From: Massilia eurypsychrophila
GTDB taxonomy: Bacteria > Pseudomonadota > Gammaproteobacteria > Burkholderiales > Burkholderiaceae_D
Assembly (NCBI RefSeq): GCF_002760655.1
Contig: NZ_PDOC01000019.1
Span: 16,835 to 80,834, forward strand
DNA length: 64,000 nt
Reading direction: 5' to 3'
Part shown: positions 9,852 to 19,260 of the stretch, piece after piece
Layout of the letters: every line of letters starts with the position of its first letter
How positions within the stretch are numbered: the stretch's first letter is position 1
Position numbers and translations under genes: made by a program
Notes under the pieces: generated by a model
Seen by the model: the letters and a program-made list of their open reading frames with translations, nothing else
Told to the model about the DNA's origin: nothing
The model's database searches: none

Positions 9852-11507
9852 ATGGCCGCCAAATCGCTGCTCCGCGCACTTCCCCTGATGCTGGCGCTGT
9901 GCGCCGGCGCCGCTGCCGCAAACGATTCCGATCACCGCGAATTCGACGCCACCCTGCATGCTCCTTACCACGGCGACGCTGCCGCCGGCGAGGCGCGCAC
10001 CTTCTCGATCGTCTTCGATTACCCGCAGGTCGACGCCGTGCAGCTGGTCAGCTGGCGCCTCGACCTGGTCGGCGCCAACGGCCGCGTCGTCGGCCAGTGG
10101 TCCGGCGTCACCTCGCTGTTTCGCGATCCGGTCAGTGTCGATGTGCGCTGGGACGGCCTGGCCGAAGGCGCCGCCGCGGCGGCCGGCATCTACCGCGTCC
10201 AGCTGCGCGCCTGGTCGCGCGACGAGAGCGCCGCCGGCGCGGTCGGTCCCGACGACATCGTCGAACAAAGCTGGGGCATCGCCGTCGGACGCGTGGCAGC
10301 GCCGCCGATGCCGGCGTTTCGCGCGCTGCCGCGCCCCGGCGCCGCCAGCAGCGTCGCGCCGGCAACGGCGTCGCTGCCGTACACGGTGTTTCTTGGCAAC
10401 CTGCACAGCCAGACCGGCCACAGCGACGGGGGCGGCGAGCTGACCAACTGCAAGAGCGCGCAGCAGGCCCAGTCCGCCCTGGCCGGCCCGGCCGAAGCGT
10501 ACGCCTACGCCAGCAAGCGCGGCCTCGACATCCTCGTTGCGTCCGAGCACAACCACATGTACGACGGCTCCTCCGGCACCGAGCCGAACGCCGATCCAGT
10601 CGCCGCGCGCAACTTGTTCCGTTCGGGCATAGACGCCGCCGCCCGCTTCAATGCCAGCAATCCGGGCTTTCTCGCCGTGTATGGACTCGAGTGGGGAGTG
10701 ATTGACAGGGGCGGCCACTTGAATATCTTCAACAGCCCGGAACTGCTCGGCTGGGAGCGCAACGGCGACGGCAAGTTGTTGGCCGATATCCTGACGCCGA
10801 AGAACGACTTCGCCGCCTTGTATCAACTGATGCGCAAGCGCAACTGGGTCGGCCAGTTCAACCATCCGGCGCGCAGCGGCCAGTTCATCGTCGGCGGCGT
10901 GCCGATGGGCTACAGCGAAGATGGCGACCACGCGATGGCGCTGTGCGAAGTGGTCAACACCAACGCGTTCTCGGTCAACACCAGCGAAACCGAAACGCGC
11001 CGCAGCAACTACGAGCTGGCCTGCAACCGCGCCCTCGAGGCGGGCTTTCACGTCGCCTTCAGCTCGAACCAGGATAATCACTGCGCCAACTGGGGCGCTT
11101 CGTACACCAACCGCACTGGCGTGCTGATCCCGACCGGCACCTCGCTGACGCAGGATAGTTTCCTTGACGCGCTCCGGGCGCGGCGCGTATTCGCGACGAT
11201 GGACAAGGGCTCGCAGCTGGTGCTCACCGCCAACGGCAAGATGATGGGCGAGCGTTTCGTCAACCGCGGCAGCCTGACCTTGCTGGCGCACTTTGCCAGC
11301 ACAGCCGGCAAGGCGGTGTCGTCGGTGGTGGTGTTCGAGGGAGTTCCGGGACGCAACGGCACTGTGACGGAGTTGTCGCACGCCGCGGCGACGACGATCA
11401 CGCCGTCGCCAGGCGAACACTTCTACTACGCCCGCGTGACCCAGGAAGACGGCAACATGCTGTGGTCGGCGCCGGTGTGGGTCACGCAAAAAGCGGCTTT
11501 GCAGTAA
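9852..11507 (+). CDS. Exported PHP-fold metal-dependent hydrolase
   Basis: A 551-residue protein with a Sec signal peptide (MAAKSLLRALPLMLALCAGA, cleavage after AAA near 22). An N-terminal beta-rich region (about 30-160) contains a FlgD/Ig-like extended segment. A PHP-type domain then begins at GNLHSQTGHSDGGG and continues with LVASEHNHMYDG, which match the metal-binding histidine/aspartate motifs of the CehA/McbA branch of PHP hydrolases. A likely metal-site segment follows at QFNHPARSGQF. The C-terminal ~80 residues look like a beta-sandwich. GTGAGGACAAG upstream gives a ribosome site for 9852; the longer in-frame start at 9810 would spoil the signal peptide. The substrate is unknown; a phosphoester or carbohydrate ester in the periplasm is plausible. 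It sits alone after a terminator. Confidence 0.75.
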   Translation: MAAKSLLRALPLMLALCAGAAAANDSDHREFDATLHAPYHGDAAAGEARTFSIVFDYPQVDAVQLVSWRLDLVGANGRVVGQWSGVTSLFRDPVSVDVRWDGLAEGAAAAAGIYRVQLRAWSRDESAAGAVGPDDIVEQSWGIAVGRVAAPPMPAFRALPRPGAASSVAPATASLPYTVFLGNLHSQTGHSDGGGELTNCKSAQQAQSALAGPAEAYAYASKRGLDILVASEHNHMYDGSSGTEPNADPVAARNLFRSGIDAAARFNASNPGFLAVYGLEWGVIDRGGHLNIFNSPELLGWERNGDGKLLADILTPKNDFAALYQLMRKRNWVGQFNHPARSGQFIVGGVPMGYSEDGDHAMALCEVVNTNAFSVNTSETETRRSNYELACNRALEAGFHVAFSSNQDNHCANWGASYTNRTGVLIPTGTSLTQDSFLDALRARRVFATMDKGSQLVLTANGKMMGERFVNRGSLTLLAHFASTAGKAVSSVVVFEGVPGRNGTVTELSHAAATTITPSPGEHFYYARVTQEDGNMLWSAPVWVTQKAALQ

Positions 11508-11594
11508 GGAGCCGCGGTGATGACGCGAGGAAATATGCCGACGACCACGATGCCGCTGAACCAAGTCTGGGGTAGGGATGCTCTCCCAGCAAAT

Positions 11595-11724
11595 GCCTCG
11601 TTTTTACTCGCTTTGCCTCGTTGTGCCTCGCGTTTTCGCAGCTTTTGCGAACGCCCCTATGAGGATTGCGGTCTAACTCATCAGCAAACGAGGCCAAACG
11701 AGGCAAAACCAAGCAAAACGAGGC
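11595..11724. repeat. Phased inverted array of GCCTCG / CGAGGC motifs
   Basis: GCCTCG occurs at 11595, 11615 and 11625 (with a degenerate ACTCG near 11605), and CGAGGC at 11689, 11699 and 11719 (with a degenerate copy near 11709). The motifs fall at multiples of 10 bp within each arm and the arms are inverted around a ~58-bp centre. The rest of the 11508-11868 gap shows no convincing gene. Confidence 0.65.
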
Positions 11725-11868
11725 GATCTCCGTGCAGGTCTCCACCAGGTCTGTCGTGGCCGCGCTCAAAGCCTGGCTTTCAGGCCGGCAGCAAACGCCG
11801 TGGAGCGCCGCGTGACCGACTAGGCCTCTTCCTGGCAGACGCCGTGCGCTTCAAGAAAGCCTGCGGCC

Positions 11869-12444
11869 TTAAAACCCGAAACTGGCGCCGGCGCCGAGCA
11901 GCGTGCCGATGCCGAGCAGCGCGAAGATCAGCGCGGCGATACCGTGCACCAGCCGCAGCGGCATATTGCGCGCGATGCGTTCGCCGAAGATCACGGCCGG
12001 CACGTTAGCCAGCATCATGCCGAAGGTGGTGCCGGCGATCACCGCGATGATCGATTCATAGCGCGCCGCCAGCGCGACGGTGGCGATCTGCGTCTTGTCG
12101 CCCATCTCGGCGAGGAAAAACGCGATCAGCGTGGTGACGAACACGCCATACTTTGCCAGGCTGGCCTCGTCCTCGTCGATCTTGTCGGGCACCATGATCC
12201 AGGCCGCCATCGCCAGGAACGACAGGCCCAGCACCCAGCGCATCACATCCGGGCCCATGGCGCTGGCGACCCAGGCGCCGACGGCTGCGGCGAACGCGTG
12301 GTTGACGACGGTGGCGACGAAAATGCCGAGCACAATCGGCACTGGCCGGCGGAATTTGGCTGCCAGCAAAAACGCCAGCAGCTGGGTCTTGTCGCCGATT
12401 TCGGCGAGCGCGACGATGCCGGTCGATACTAGAAATGCATCCAT
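11869..12444 (-). CDS. GDT1/TMEM165 (UPF0016) family cation exporter, probably Mn2+
   Basis: A 191-residue membrane protein with six predicted helices and two copies of the family hallmark: EIGDKTQ near residue 15 and EMGDKTQ near residue 93. Each copy starts a three-helix repeat, with an acidic loop (KIDEDEASL) between the halves. Bacterial members such as MneA export manganese; yeast and human homologues move Ca2+/Mn2+. The length is normal and the sequence complete. No yybP-ykoY manganese riboswitch can be seen in the short upstream region. A TATGAT hexamer about 35 nt upstream of the ATG could be a -10 box. Cation specificity is inferred from the family. Confidence 0.88.
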   Translation of the reverse strand: MDAFLVSTGIVALAEIGDKTQLLAFLLAAKFRRPVPIVLGIFVATVVNHAFAAAVGAWVASAMGPDVMRWVLGLSFLAMAAWIMVPDKIDEDEASLAKYGVFVTTLIAFFLAEMGDKTQIATVALAARYESIIAVIAGTTFGMMLANVPAVIFGERIARNMPLRLVHGIAALIFALLGIGTLLGAGASFGF

Positions 12445-12521
12445 ACAATCACTGCCTAAAAGAAAGCCGGATCATAGCAGAGCCACGCCGCCCGCGTACC
12501 TCGTCGGCCTCGTCAATACAA

Positions 12522-12611
12522 GCGGGGTCAGTGCCGGCAATCGTACACGGCCCCATCCGTACACAGCCTGGCAATGCTGGGCTCGTGTACGTTCGCCGGC
12601 ACTGACCCCGC
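12522..12611. repeat. Hairpin repeat, family A (copy 2)
   Basis: A perfect 17-bp inverted repeat (GCGGGGTCAGTGCCGGC at 12522-12538, complement at 12595-12611) has inner arms sharing the CGTACACG core. It is the same family as 535-620 but with a different loop. It lies between the divergently transcribed exporter gene and the M1 peptidase. Confidence 0.8.
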
Positions 12612-12706
12612 GGGGTTGGTTGCGTGTCTTTCGTTGGCCACGCGAAAGTGATATTCTGCACGCGCCCGGCAGCTGTGCCGGTGCGCCATCCCGACCCGAA
12701 GGACGC

Positions 12707-14569
12707 ATGAACAAATCGACCATCCTGCGCGCCGTCGCCTGCGCCATCCTTGCCCAGTGGAGCGCGTACGCGTTCGCGCTCGATCCGCTTAGCTACGCAC
12801 GCTACGACCAGGTCAAGACGTCGGCGCTGCACATGGACCTGAAGGCCGACTTCGCGCGCAAGACGCTGTCCGGCTACGCCGAGCTGTCGCTCGACTGGAT
12901 CGACAAGTCGGCGCGCACGCTCGAACTCGACACGCGCGCGCTGACCATCGCCCGCGTCCAGGCGCAGGACGCAAAGGGCAACTGGACAGCGGTGCCGTAC
13001 ACGCTCGCCAAGGCCGATGCGGAGAAGGGCCAGGCCCTGCAGATCAAGCTGGCGGCGCAGCCGGCCAAGGTGCGCATCTACTACCGCACCGCGCCAACCG
13101 CCACCGCGCTGCAGTGGCTCACGCCGCAGCAGACCATGTCCGGCAAGCGGCCGTTCATGTTCAGTCAGTCGCAGTCGATCGAGGCGCGTTCGTGGGTGCC
13201 GGTGCAGGATACGCCGGCGGTGCGCTTCACCTACACCGCGCGCATCGACGCGCCGCAGGGCCTGCGCGTGGTGATGAGCGCCGATAACGATCCGAAGGCG
13301 ACCGGCAAGGGCGGCTGGCGCTTCTCGATGCCGCAGGCGATTCCCTCGTACCTGCTGGCGATCGGCATCGGCGAACTGGAAGCGCGCACCCTCGGCCCGC
13401 GCACCGGCGTGTACGCCGAGCCGCAGCGCATCAAGGCGGCCGAGTACGAGCTGGCCGACACCGAGAAGATGGTGGCCGCCGCCGAATCGCTGTATGGCCC
13501 GTATCGCTGGGGGCGTTACGACATGCTGGTGCTGCCGCCGTCGTTCCCGATCGGCGGCATGGAAAACCCGCGCCTGACCTTCCTGACGCCGACCATGATC
13601 GCGGGCGACCGCAGCCTGGTCGACCTGATCGCGCATGAACTGGCGCACAGCTGGTCGGGCAACCTGGTCACCAACGCGTCGTGGAAGCACTGGTGGCTCA
13701 ACGAAGGCTTCACCACCTACGTCACCACCCGCATCCTCGAGGTGCTGTACGGCGAAGAAGTCGCTACCATGAACCTGCAGCTCGAGCAGGAAGAAGCGCT
13801 GCAGCTGCTGGCCACCTTGCCGGCGCCGAAGCAGGCGCTGTTGACCAAGGACGCCGACACCGGCTCGAAGACGTACACCGACGAAGGGCTGGCGTATCCA
13901 AAGGGCGCCTGGTTCCTGCGCACGCTCGAGCAGCGCGCTGGCCGCGCCGTGTTCGATCCGTTCCTGCGCGGCTGGTTCGACCAGCACGCCTTCCAGAGCG
14001 TGACGACCGAGCAGTTCATCGACTACCTGCGCAAGAACCTGCTGGCGCAGCACCCGAAGGTGATGACCGACGCCGAGCTTGACGAGTGGCTGCACGGCGC
14101 CGGCATCCCGGCCAGCGCCAGGCGCGCCGTCTCGGCCCGCCTGGCCGCGCTCGACGCCGCCCGCACCGCGTGGCTGAAGGGCGAGCTGGCGACCGCGCGC
14201 CTCGATACCAAAAAATGGAACGCCACCGAGTGGATGAAATTCCTCAACGATATCGACGGCAAGGCCAGCGCCGCGCAGCTGAAGGAACTTGACCAGGCCT
14301 TCGGGCTGGCCAGGAGCGCCAACAACGAAGTGGCGTTTCGCTTTTACCGCGCGGGGATCAAGGCCGGCTACGGCGCCATCCGCGAACCGCTGCACGCCTT
14401 TCTGATGAGCGTGGGGCGGCAGAAGTTCGTCGTGCCGCTGTACGCGGCCCTGCTGGACAACCCGGCCGACAAGGCATGGGCGATCGGCGTCTACAAACAA
14501 GCGCGTGCGCGCTATCATCCGGCGACCCAGGCAAGCGTCGACAAACAAATGGCTAAGAAAGAAGGATAA
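12707..14569 (+). CDS. Exported M1 family zinc aminopeptidase
   Basis: A 620-residue protein with an N-terminal signal sequence (about residues 1-24). A beta-rich N-terminal domain leads into the M1 catalytic domain: the substrate-anchoring GGMEN at 283-287, then HELAH at 310-314, with the third zinc ligand Glu at 333 in WWLNEG (HExxH-18-E spacing). The C-terminal ~180 residues are helical, as in the leukotriene A4 hydrolase-like branch. It removes N-terminal residues from peptides, here probably in the periplasm. GAAGGA lies 4 nt before ATG 12707; the longer in-frame extension to 12080 runs antisense through the exporter gene and is not real. The next gene starts 3 nt after this stop, so the two form an operon. 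Confidence 0.9.
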   Translation: MNKSTILRAVACAILAQWSAYAFALDPLSYARYDQVKTSALHMDLKADFARKTLSGYAELSLDWIDKSARTLELDTRALTIARVQAQDAKGNWTAVPYTLAKADAEKGQALQIKLAAQPAKVRIYYRTAPTATALQWLTPQQTMSGKRPFMFSQSQSIEARSWVPVQDTPAVRFTYTARIDAPQGLRVVMSADNDPKATGKGGWRFSMPQAIPSYLLAIGIGELEARTLGPRTGVYAEPQRIKAAEYELADTEKMVAAAESLYGPYRWGRYDMLVLPPSFPIGGMENPRLTFLTPTMIAGDRSLVDLIAHELAHSWSGNLVTNASWKHWWLNEGFTTYVTTRILEVLYGEEVATMNLQLEQEEALQLLATLPAPKQALLTKDADTGSKTYTDEGLAYPKGAWFLRTLEQRAGRAVFDPFLRGWFDQHAFQSVTTEQFIDYLRKNLLAQHPKVMTDAELDEWLHGAGIPASARRAVSARLAALDAARTAWLKGELATARLDTKKWNATEWMKFLNDIDGKASAAQLKELDQAFGLARSANNEVAFRFYRAGIKAGYGAIREPLHAFLMSVGRQKFVVPLYAALLDNPADKAWAIGVYKQARARYHPATQASVDKQMAKKEG

Positions 14570-14572
14570 GCA

Positions 14573-16204
14573 ATGCACCCTATGAACAAACTCGCCGCGG
14601 CAATCGTGCTCGCCCTGTGCGCCGCCGGCGCCAGCGTGGCGAAAGCCCAGGCCGCAGCCGCGCCGGCATCGGCCAGCGCCGCCGCCTTCGACCTCGACGC
14701 CGATGTCGCCCGCGTGCTGAAGAACTTCGACGTGCCGGGCCTGGCGATTGCTGTCGTCAAGGACGGCAAGGTCGTCGTCGCGCGCGGCTTCGGCGTCAGG
14801 AAGCTCGGCGAGGCGGCGCCCGTCGACGGCAAGACGATCTTCGAGATCGCCTCGAACTCGAAGGCCTTTACCGCCGCCGCGCTGGCGATGCTGGTCGACG
14901 ACGGCAAGCTGGCGTGGGACGATCCGGTCACCAGGCACCTGCCGGACTTCCAGATGTACGACGCCTACGTGACCAAGGAAATGACGGTGCGCGACTTGCT
15001 GACGCACCGCAGCGGCCTGGGACTGGGCGCTGGTGACTTGATGTGGTGGCCGACCACGTCGTTCACCACCGACGAAATCATCCACAACCTGCGGTTCATT
15101 CGCCCGGCCACCAGCTTTCGCAACAGCTACGCCTACGACAATCTGCTGTACATCGTGGCCGGCAAGATCATCGCGCAAAAGGCCGGCAAGTCGTGGGGCG
15201 ACACCATGCGCGAGCGCATTCTCAAACCGGTCGGCATGACCTCCACCACCACCAGCCTGGCCGAGAACGCCGGCAACCCGAACGTCGCCAACGCCCACAG
15301 CAAGATCGACGGCAAGATCGCCGCGGTCAAGGCAATGCCGGTGGCGAATGCGGTCGGCGCGGTCGGCATCAACACCAACGCCGACGACATCGCGCGCTGG
15401 ATGAACGTGCTGCTCGATGGCGGCAAGTTGGACGGCGCCGGCAAGGACGCCGCCGGCAAGGAGCTCCGCCTGTTCAGCGCGGCCCAGTCGCGCGAGATGT
15501 GGACGCCGCAAACGCCGATGAAGATCAGCGAGCCGAAGCCGCCGCTGGCGGCCACCAAGCCGAACTTCTTCGCCTATGGTCTCGGCTTCCAGCTGCGCGA
15601 CTACAAGGGCCAGAAGCTGGCGCAGCACGGCGGCGCGCTGCAGGGCTTTTATTCGCGCGTGGTGCTGGTGCCCGAGTCGAAGCTTGGCATCGCGATCCTG
15701 ACCAACGCCGAAAGCGGCGGCGCCATGACGGCGCTGCAGTATCGGCTGCTCGACCAGTATCTCGGCGCGGCCCCAAGCGACTGGATCAAGCTCATTGGCG
15801 ACGTCGAAGCCGAAGCGCACGCCAAGGAGCAGGCGCGCCTGAAAAATGCGACGTCGACGCGCGCGGCCAAGTCGAAGCCGTCGCTGGCGCTGGCCGCCTA
15901 CGACGGCGACTACCAGGACGCCTGGTACGGCAAGGCGACCATCAAGGCGGTCGGCAACAAGCGCGTGCTCAGTTTCGCCAAGACGCCCGACCTGACAGGC
16001 GACCTCGAACACTTCCAGCACGATACCTTCATCGTGCGCTGGAAGGAGCGCAACTTCAACGCCGACGCCTACGTGACGTTTTCGCTGAACCCGGACGGCA
16101 GCATCGAGCGCATGAGGATGGCGCCGGTGTCGACCGAGACTGACTTCAGCTACGACTTCGCCGACCTGATGTTCACGCCGATAAAAGCCGACAAGCCGAA
16201 ATAG
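14573..16204 (+). CDS. Exported beta-lactamase-fold serine hydrolase (class C / S12 type)
   Basis: A 543-residue protein with a signal peptide ending near AKAQA. The S12/AmpC fold is marked by SNSK (SxxK nucleophile motif, about residues 97-100), YDN (YxN) in the middle and QHGG (in place of KTG) near residue 350. The C-terminal ~110 residues after TRAAKSK look like a DUF3471-type domain. Relatives are D-aminopeptidases, esterases and penicillin-binding proteins; the true substrate cannot be read from sequence. The ribosome site (GAAGGA) lies inside the end of the upstream M1 gene, 3 nt away, so the two exported hydrolases are probably cotranscribed and may act on similar peptides. Confidence 0.85.
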   Translation: MHPMNKLAAAIVLALCAAGASVAKAQAAAAPASASAAAFDLDADVARVLKNFDVPGLAIAVVKDGKVVVARGFGVRKLGEAAPVDGKTIFEIASNSKAFTAAALAMLVDDGKLAWDDPVTRHLPDFQMYDAYVTKEMTVRDLLTHRSGLGLGAGDLMWWPTTSFTTDEIIHNLRFIRPATSFRNSYAYDNLLYIVAGKIIAQKAGKSWGDTMRERILKPVGMTSTTTSLAENAGNPNVANAHSKIDGKIAAVKAMPVANAVGAVGINTNADDIARWMNVLLDGGKLDGAGKDAAGKELRLFSAAQSREMWTPQTPMKISEPKPPLAATKPNFFAYGLGFQLRDYKGQKLAQHGGALQGFYSRVVLVPESKLGIAILTNAESGGAMTALQYRLLDQYLGAAPSDWIKLIGDVEAEAHAKEQARLKNATSTRAAKSKPSLALAAYDGDYQDAWYGKATIKAVGNKRVLSFAKTPDLTGDLEHFQHDTFIVRWKERNFNADAYVTFSLNPDGSIERMRMAPVSTETDFSYDFADLMFTPIKADKPK

Positions 16205-16906
16205 GCATCAGCGCCATCCGCTTCACCCCCGCGGCAAAGGGAGCAAAGGGGGCAGCGGCGACGCGTCAGCGCCCGCCGGCACGCATCGCCCATCGGCATG
16301 GCGCAGGCGTCGCTGTCGCCGAAGCGCTGCTGCGTCACCGTCAGCGCCGCCGCCAGCGTGCCGATGCTGCGCGACGGGTAGATGATGCCCGCGATGCGGC
16401 CATCCTGCTCGGCGACGACCGCGTCGAGCATGCAGCCGAGCCATTGCGTGCCCTCGTGGTCCGGGCTGGAGATGTCGTCCGACGTGGCCAAGTTTGCTCA
16501 GCGTGATGCCGGACAGGTCGAACAGCGCCAGCGGCGCCGCAAACACCAGGCGCGCGATGATCGCCGCCTCGGCGCCCGGCGCCACATAAAAAGTCCCCGG
16601 GTCGGTCACGTCGTTGCGGCACAGGCCGGCCTCCCACACCGCCGTCATCTCGTCGGCCGCCGCATAAATCCAGTGAAACGGGAACGCGCCGGCGACCCGC
16701 CACGCGGCCGGCGGACCGAACCGGTAGCTGACGTCGACGCGCCGCGGAAAAACAGCAGCGGCATGCCACGCAGCGCGCACCAGCGGCTGGCCGGCGGGAA
16801 TGACGCGGATGCTGGCCAGCAGCGCCTGCCGCAGCAGCATGGCGCTGGGCAAACGGGCGGCAACGTCGGGTGGCGGAGAGGGCGGGTCGATGGCGGTCGC
16901 GGGCAT
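16150..16906 (-). pseudogene. RES-domain toxin, frameshifted
   Basis: The first ~140 residues form a clear RES domain: RVIPAGQPLVRAAWHA, then YRFGPPAAWRVAGAFPFHWIY, then LALFDLSGITLSKL. At 16490-16491 one extra T (AACTTGG on the coding strand) shifts the frame; removing it joins LSKL to ATSDDISSPDHEGTQWLG, the expected continuation. The downstream frame ends at 16150 and overlaps the convergent serine hydrolase gene by 55 bp, so the far C-terminus is uncertain and may hold another lesion. RES toxins of toxin-antitoxin systems degrade NAD+. The start lies 4 nt after the antitoxin stop, as expected for such an operon. Either the toxin is inactivated or the base is a sequencing error. Confidence 0.75.
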
Positions 16907-16910
16907 CCGC

Positions 16911-17522
16911 TCAGCCTATTACAACGGCCTTTCCGCTGGCCTGTTGCTGCGCAAACGCGAGGACTTTTTGCTGGCGTTGCTGGCTCGGCAAGCCGAGCAG
17001 CGCTTGCTGGCTCGCATGCAGCGCGCCGCGGGTGTCGAACGGGCAGCCGGCCAGCAGTTCGGCCGGCGCCAGTTCGTTCAGTTCGTCGGCGCCGGTGATC
17101 CAGAACGCATGCACTTCGCTGCCCGCCTGCTGCGCCAGGCAGGCCAGCACCGGGGCGATCAGTTCGGGCACCGGTGCGACGAATTGCCAGGCCGGGAATT
17201 GTTTGCCGTTGCTGCGCCCGCCCGGGGTGACGCTGTAGTAGCGCCCGCTGTCGGCGGCGCGGTACAGCGTGGCCTGCGACATGCCGGTGCGCCCGCCGGC
17301 GATGACGTCGGCGGCGGACAGGCGCGCCACCGGCAGGCCGCGCGGCTGGTCGGCGCCAGGCGCCTCGAGCGCGTCGATGCTGGCCGAGAGTGCCGTGGTG
17401 GCAATGGCCACCAGCTGGCTGCGCTCGGCGCCCGGCAGCGCCGCGCCGAGCCGCTCGGCGACCTCGGCGGAAAAGCGCTCTACCAGCCGCCGCGAATATG
17501 CCCGTTGCTCAAAGCTGCCCAT
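16911..17522 (-). CDS. Xre/MbcA/ParS-type antitoxin of the RES pair
   Basis: A 203-residue protein directly upstream of the RES gene. A central segment around SAADVIAGGRTGMSQATLYR looks like a helix-turn-helix. It is followed by YYSVTPGGRSNGKQFPAWQF, a pattern seen in antitoxins of this class, and a helical C-terminal part (ELAPAELLAGCPFD) that resembles the toxin-binding DUF2384 region. Such antitoxins bind and neutralise RES toxins and repress their own promoter. It is longer than the usual ~150 residues because of an N-terminal helical extension. It is intact although the toxin is frameshifted. Confidence 0.72.
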   Translation of the reverse strand: MGSFEQRAYSRRLVERFSAEVAERLGAALPGAERSQLVAIATTALSASIDALEAPGADQPRGLPVARLSAADVIAGGRTGMSQATLYRAADSGRYYSVTPGGRSNGKQFPAWQFVAPVPELIAPVLACLAQQAGSEVHAFWITGADELNELAPAELLAGCPFDTRGALHASQQALLGLPSQQRQQKVLAFAQQQASGKAVVIG

Positions 17523-17609
17523 GCTGTGCTCCCGGTTGGATAGCTTACAAGGTAACAGTCTTTCTCGCTTTTCTCAAGTTTCTCAATGCAATCGTATGCG
17601 CGGCGCAGC

Positions 17610-19171
17610 TTACTTGCCGCCTTTGCCATTCCACACATCGAGCATGTCCTGCGAGCCCTGCTGGCGGATACCGTTGTCGGTCAACACGGCGTCGGTCGCC
17701 TCGAGCATGCCCTTGCGCGGCAACACCATCGTTTCGCCGGCGCGCTGGTCGAAGTGGATCACCACCAGCTCGTCCTTCAGGTCGCGCAGCAAGGTCACCA
17801 GGTGGCGCAGGCTGCGCACCGGCACCTTGTTGATCGAATAGATGACCGAGCCGAAGCGGTTGCCGTAGCCGGTCACCAGCTTGTGCGGGAAGAACGGCGA
17901 ACTGACCACCACCAGTTCCTCGCGCTGCGCGTCGGGCTGCTCGCCGCGGCGCGTCGCCAGCGGGCTGGCGTTAAATGCCATCGCGTTCATCAGCGCCGCG
18001 TTGCTGGTCATGCCGGACATGAATTCCGGGCTGGCGCGCGAAAACACGATCGGGCCGTAGATGAAGTAGGGCGGGTAGCCGCCGTTCAGGTCGGGAATCA
18101 GGAGCTTGCGCGCGCCGCCGACCGGCAGCTCGATCGCCATTTGCTTGCCGCCGCGCACGATCGTCAGCGGCAGCTTGCCGTTTTTCGCCAGTTGCTGCAC
18201 GCGGTACTGGAAGCGTACCCGCAGGTTCGAGCCCAGCTTGACCATGCCCTGATTGTCGATCGGGTATTCGCCGATGCGCGTGATGACGTCCCATTCCTTC
18301 AGCGGATACGCCGCGTCGCTCACGTACGGGCGCTGCACCACCACGCCTTCGACGCCTTTCTCGAGCTGCAGGAACTGGCGCAGTGACGCGTTCTCGAGCG
18401 TCTGCACGTCGTCGTAAAGGCCAATTTTGCCGTCATACTTGCCGTCGGACACATCCTTGAGGAACACTTCGACTTCCTCGTTCGGGATGATGTAGCCGAT
18501 GTTCTGCGCGTTGGTGGCTTTGGAAAACGCCAGCCCGACCATCTTGTCTCCGGCGATCACCGGACCGCCGCTGTTGCCCGGGTTGATGGCCGCGTCGATC
18601 TGGATGCGCAGGCCGGCGCTGCCGAAGCCGTACGGCACGAACTCGATGCGCGAGACGATGCCCTTGGTAATCGACAGCGAGGTGCCGCCGGTCGGGTAGC
18701 CGTACGCCAGCACCGCCTCGCGCACGTCCGGCAGCAGGCTGGCGCGCGGCACCGGAGGATGGGTGTCGAAGAACGATTCGTCGTCCAGCTTGAGGATGGC
18801 CAGGTCGATGCCGCGCCCGATCGCCACCACGGTGGCGTTGAGCTTGTCGCCGGCCTGGTTGCCTGGATCTGCACCTGGCTGGCGTAACCGACCACGTGGG
18901 CGTTGGTCAGGATGCGCTTGCCTTCGATGACCACGCCCGAACCGGTGGCGTCCTGCGGCGCCGCCTTGCCCCATGGCTTCGAAGGATCCGGTCCGCGCAG
19001 CGTGGCAAACACCTTGACGACGGCGTTTTCGATATTCGGCGCACTGACCGGCGCGGCCGCGGCGGGCACGCTGGCGCCCCCGGTGGGCGCAACCTGGGCA
19101 TGGGCGGCAAGACTGGTCGCGGCGAGCACGACGGCGGCGGCAAGACGGAACATAGGCAAGATATTCTTCAT
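17610..19171 (-). pseudogene. HtrA/Deg-like exported serine protease, frameshifted
   Basis: Translation starts at ATG 19171 with a signal peptide (MKNILPMFRLAAAVVLAATS, cleavage near AHAQ). The protease domain has the trypsin triad: H in LTNAHVVG, D in IDLAILKLDD and S in NPGNSGGPV. A C-terminal part with PDZ-like segments follows to residue ~520. The frame breaks near 18857-18862: one A added to CAGGCAACCAGG would join QVQIQA to NQAGDKLNATVV. All catalytic residues are otherwise present, so a sequencing error in a short A-run is a real possibility; if the lesion is genuine, the product ends soon after the His motif. Deg-family enzymes degrade or refold damaged envelope proteins. Transcribed upstream of the RES/Xre pair with an 87-bp gap. 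Confidence 0.78.
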
Positions 19172-19260
19172 GTGTGTGGGCAACAGAGCAAATATACACG
19201 GTGTGCGGGGCAACAAGATGCACGGATTGTCACGCGGCACTGCGCCGACGCTGAAAAGAC

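Noticed and set aside
11595..11724. Possible CRISPR array
   Set aside because: The repeated unit is only 6 bp on a 10-bp grid, inverted in two halves, with no spacers and no cas genes.
11517..12008. ORF of 163 codons after the PHP hydrolase
   Set aside because: It translates the phased CGAGGC array and then runs antisense into the exporter gene; its composition is not protein-like.
12445..12521. Manganese (yybP-ykoY) riboswitch before the GDT1-type gene
   Set aside because: The upstream space is short and no conserved yybP-ykoY core can be found.
12449..16021. Minus-strand ORF of 1,190 codons opposite the M1 peptidase and serine hydrolase
   Set aside because: Same cause: third-position GC bias keeps the antisense frame open; it runs across two well-supported genes and a repeat.
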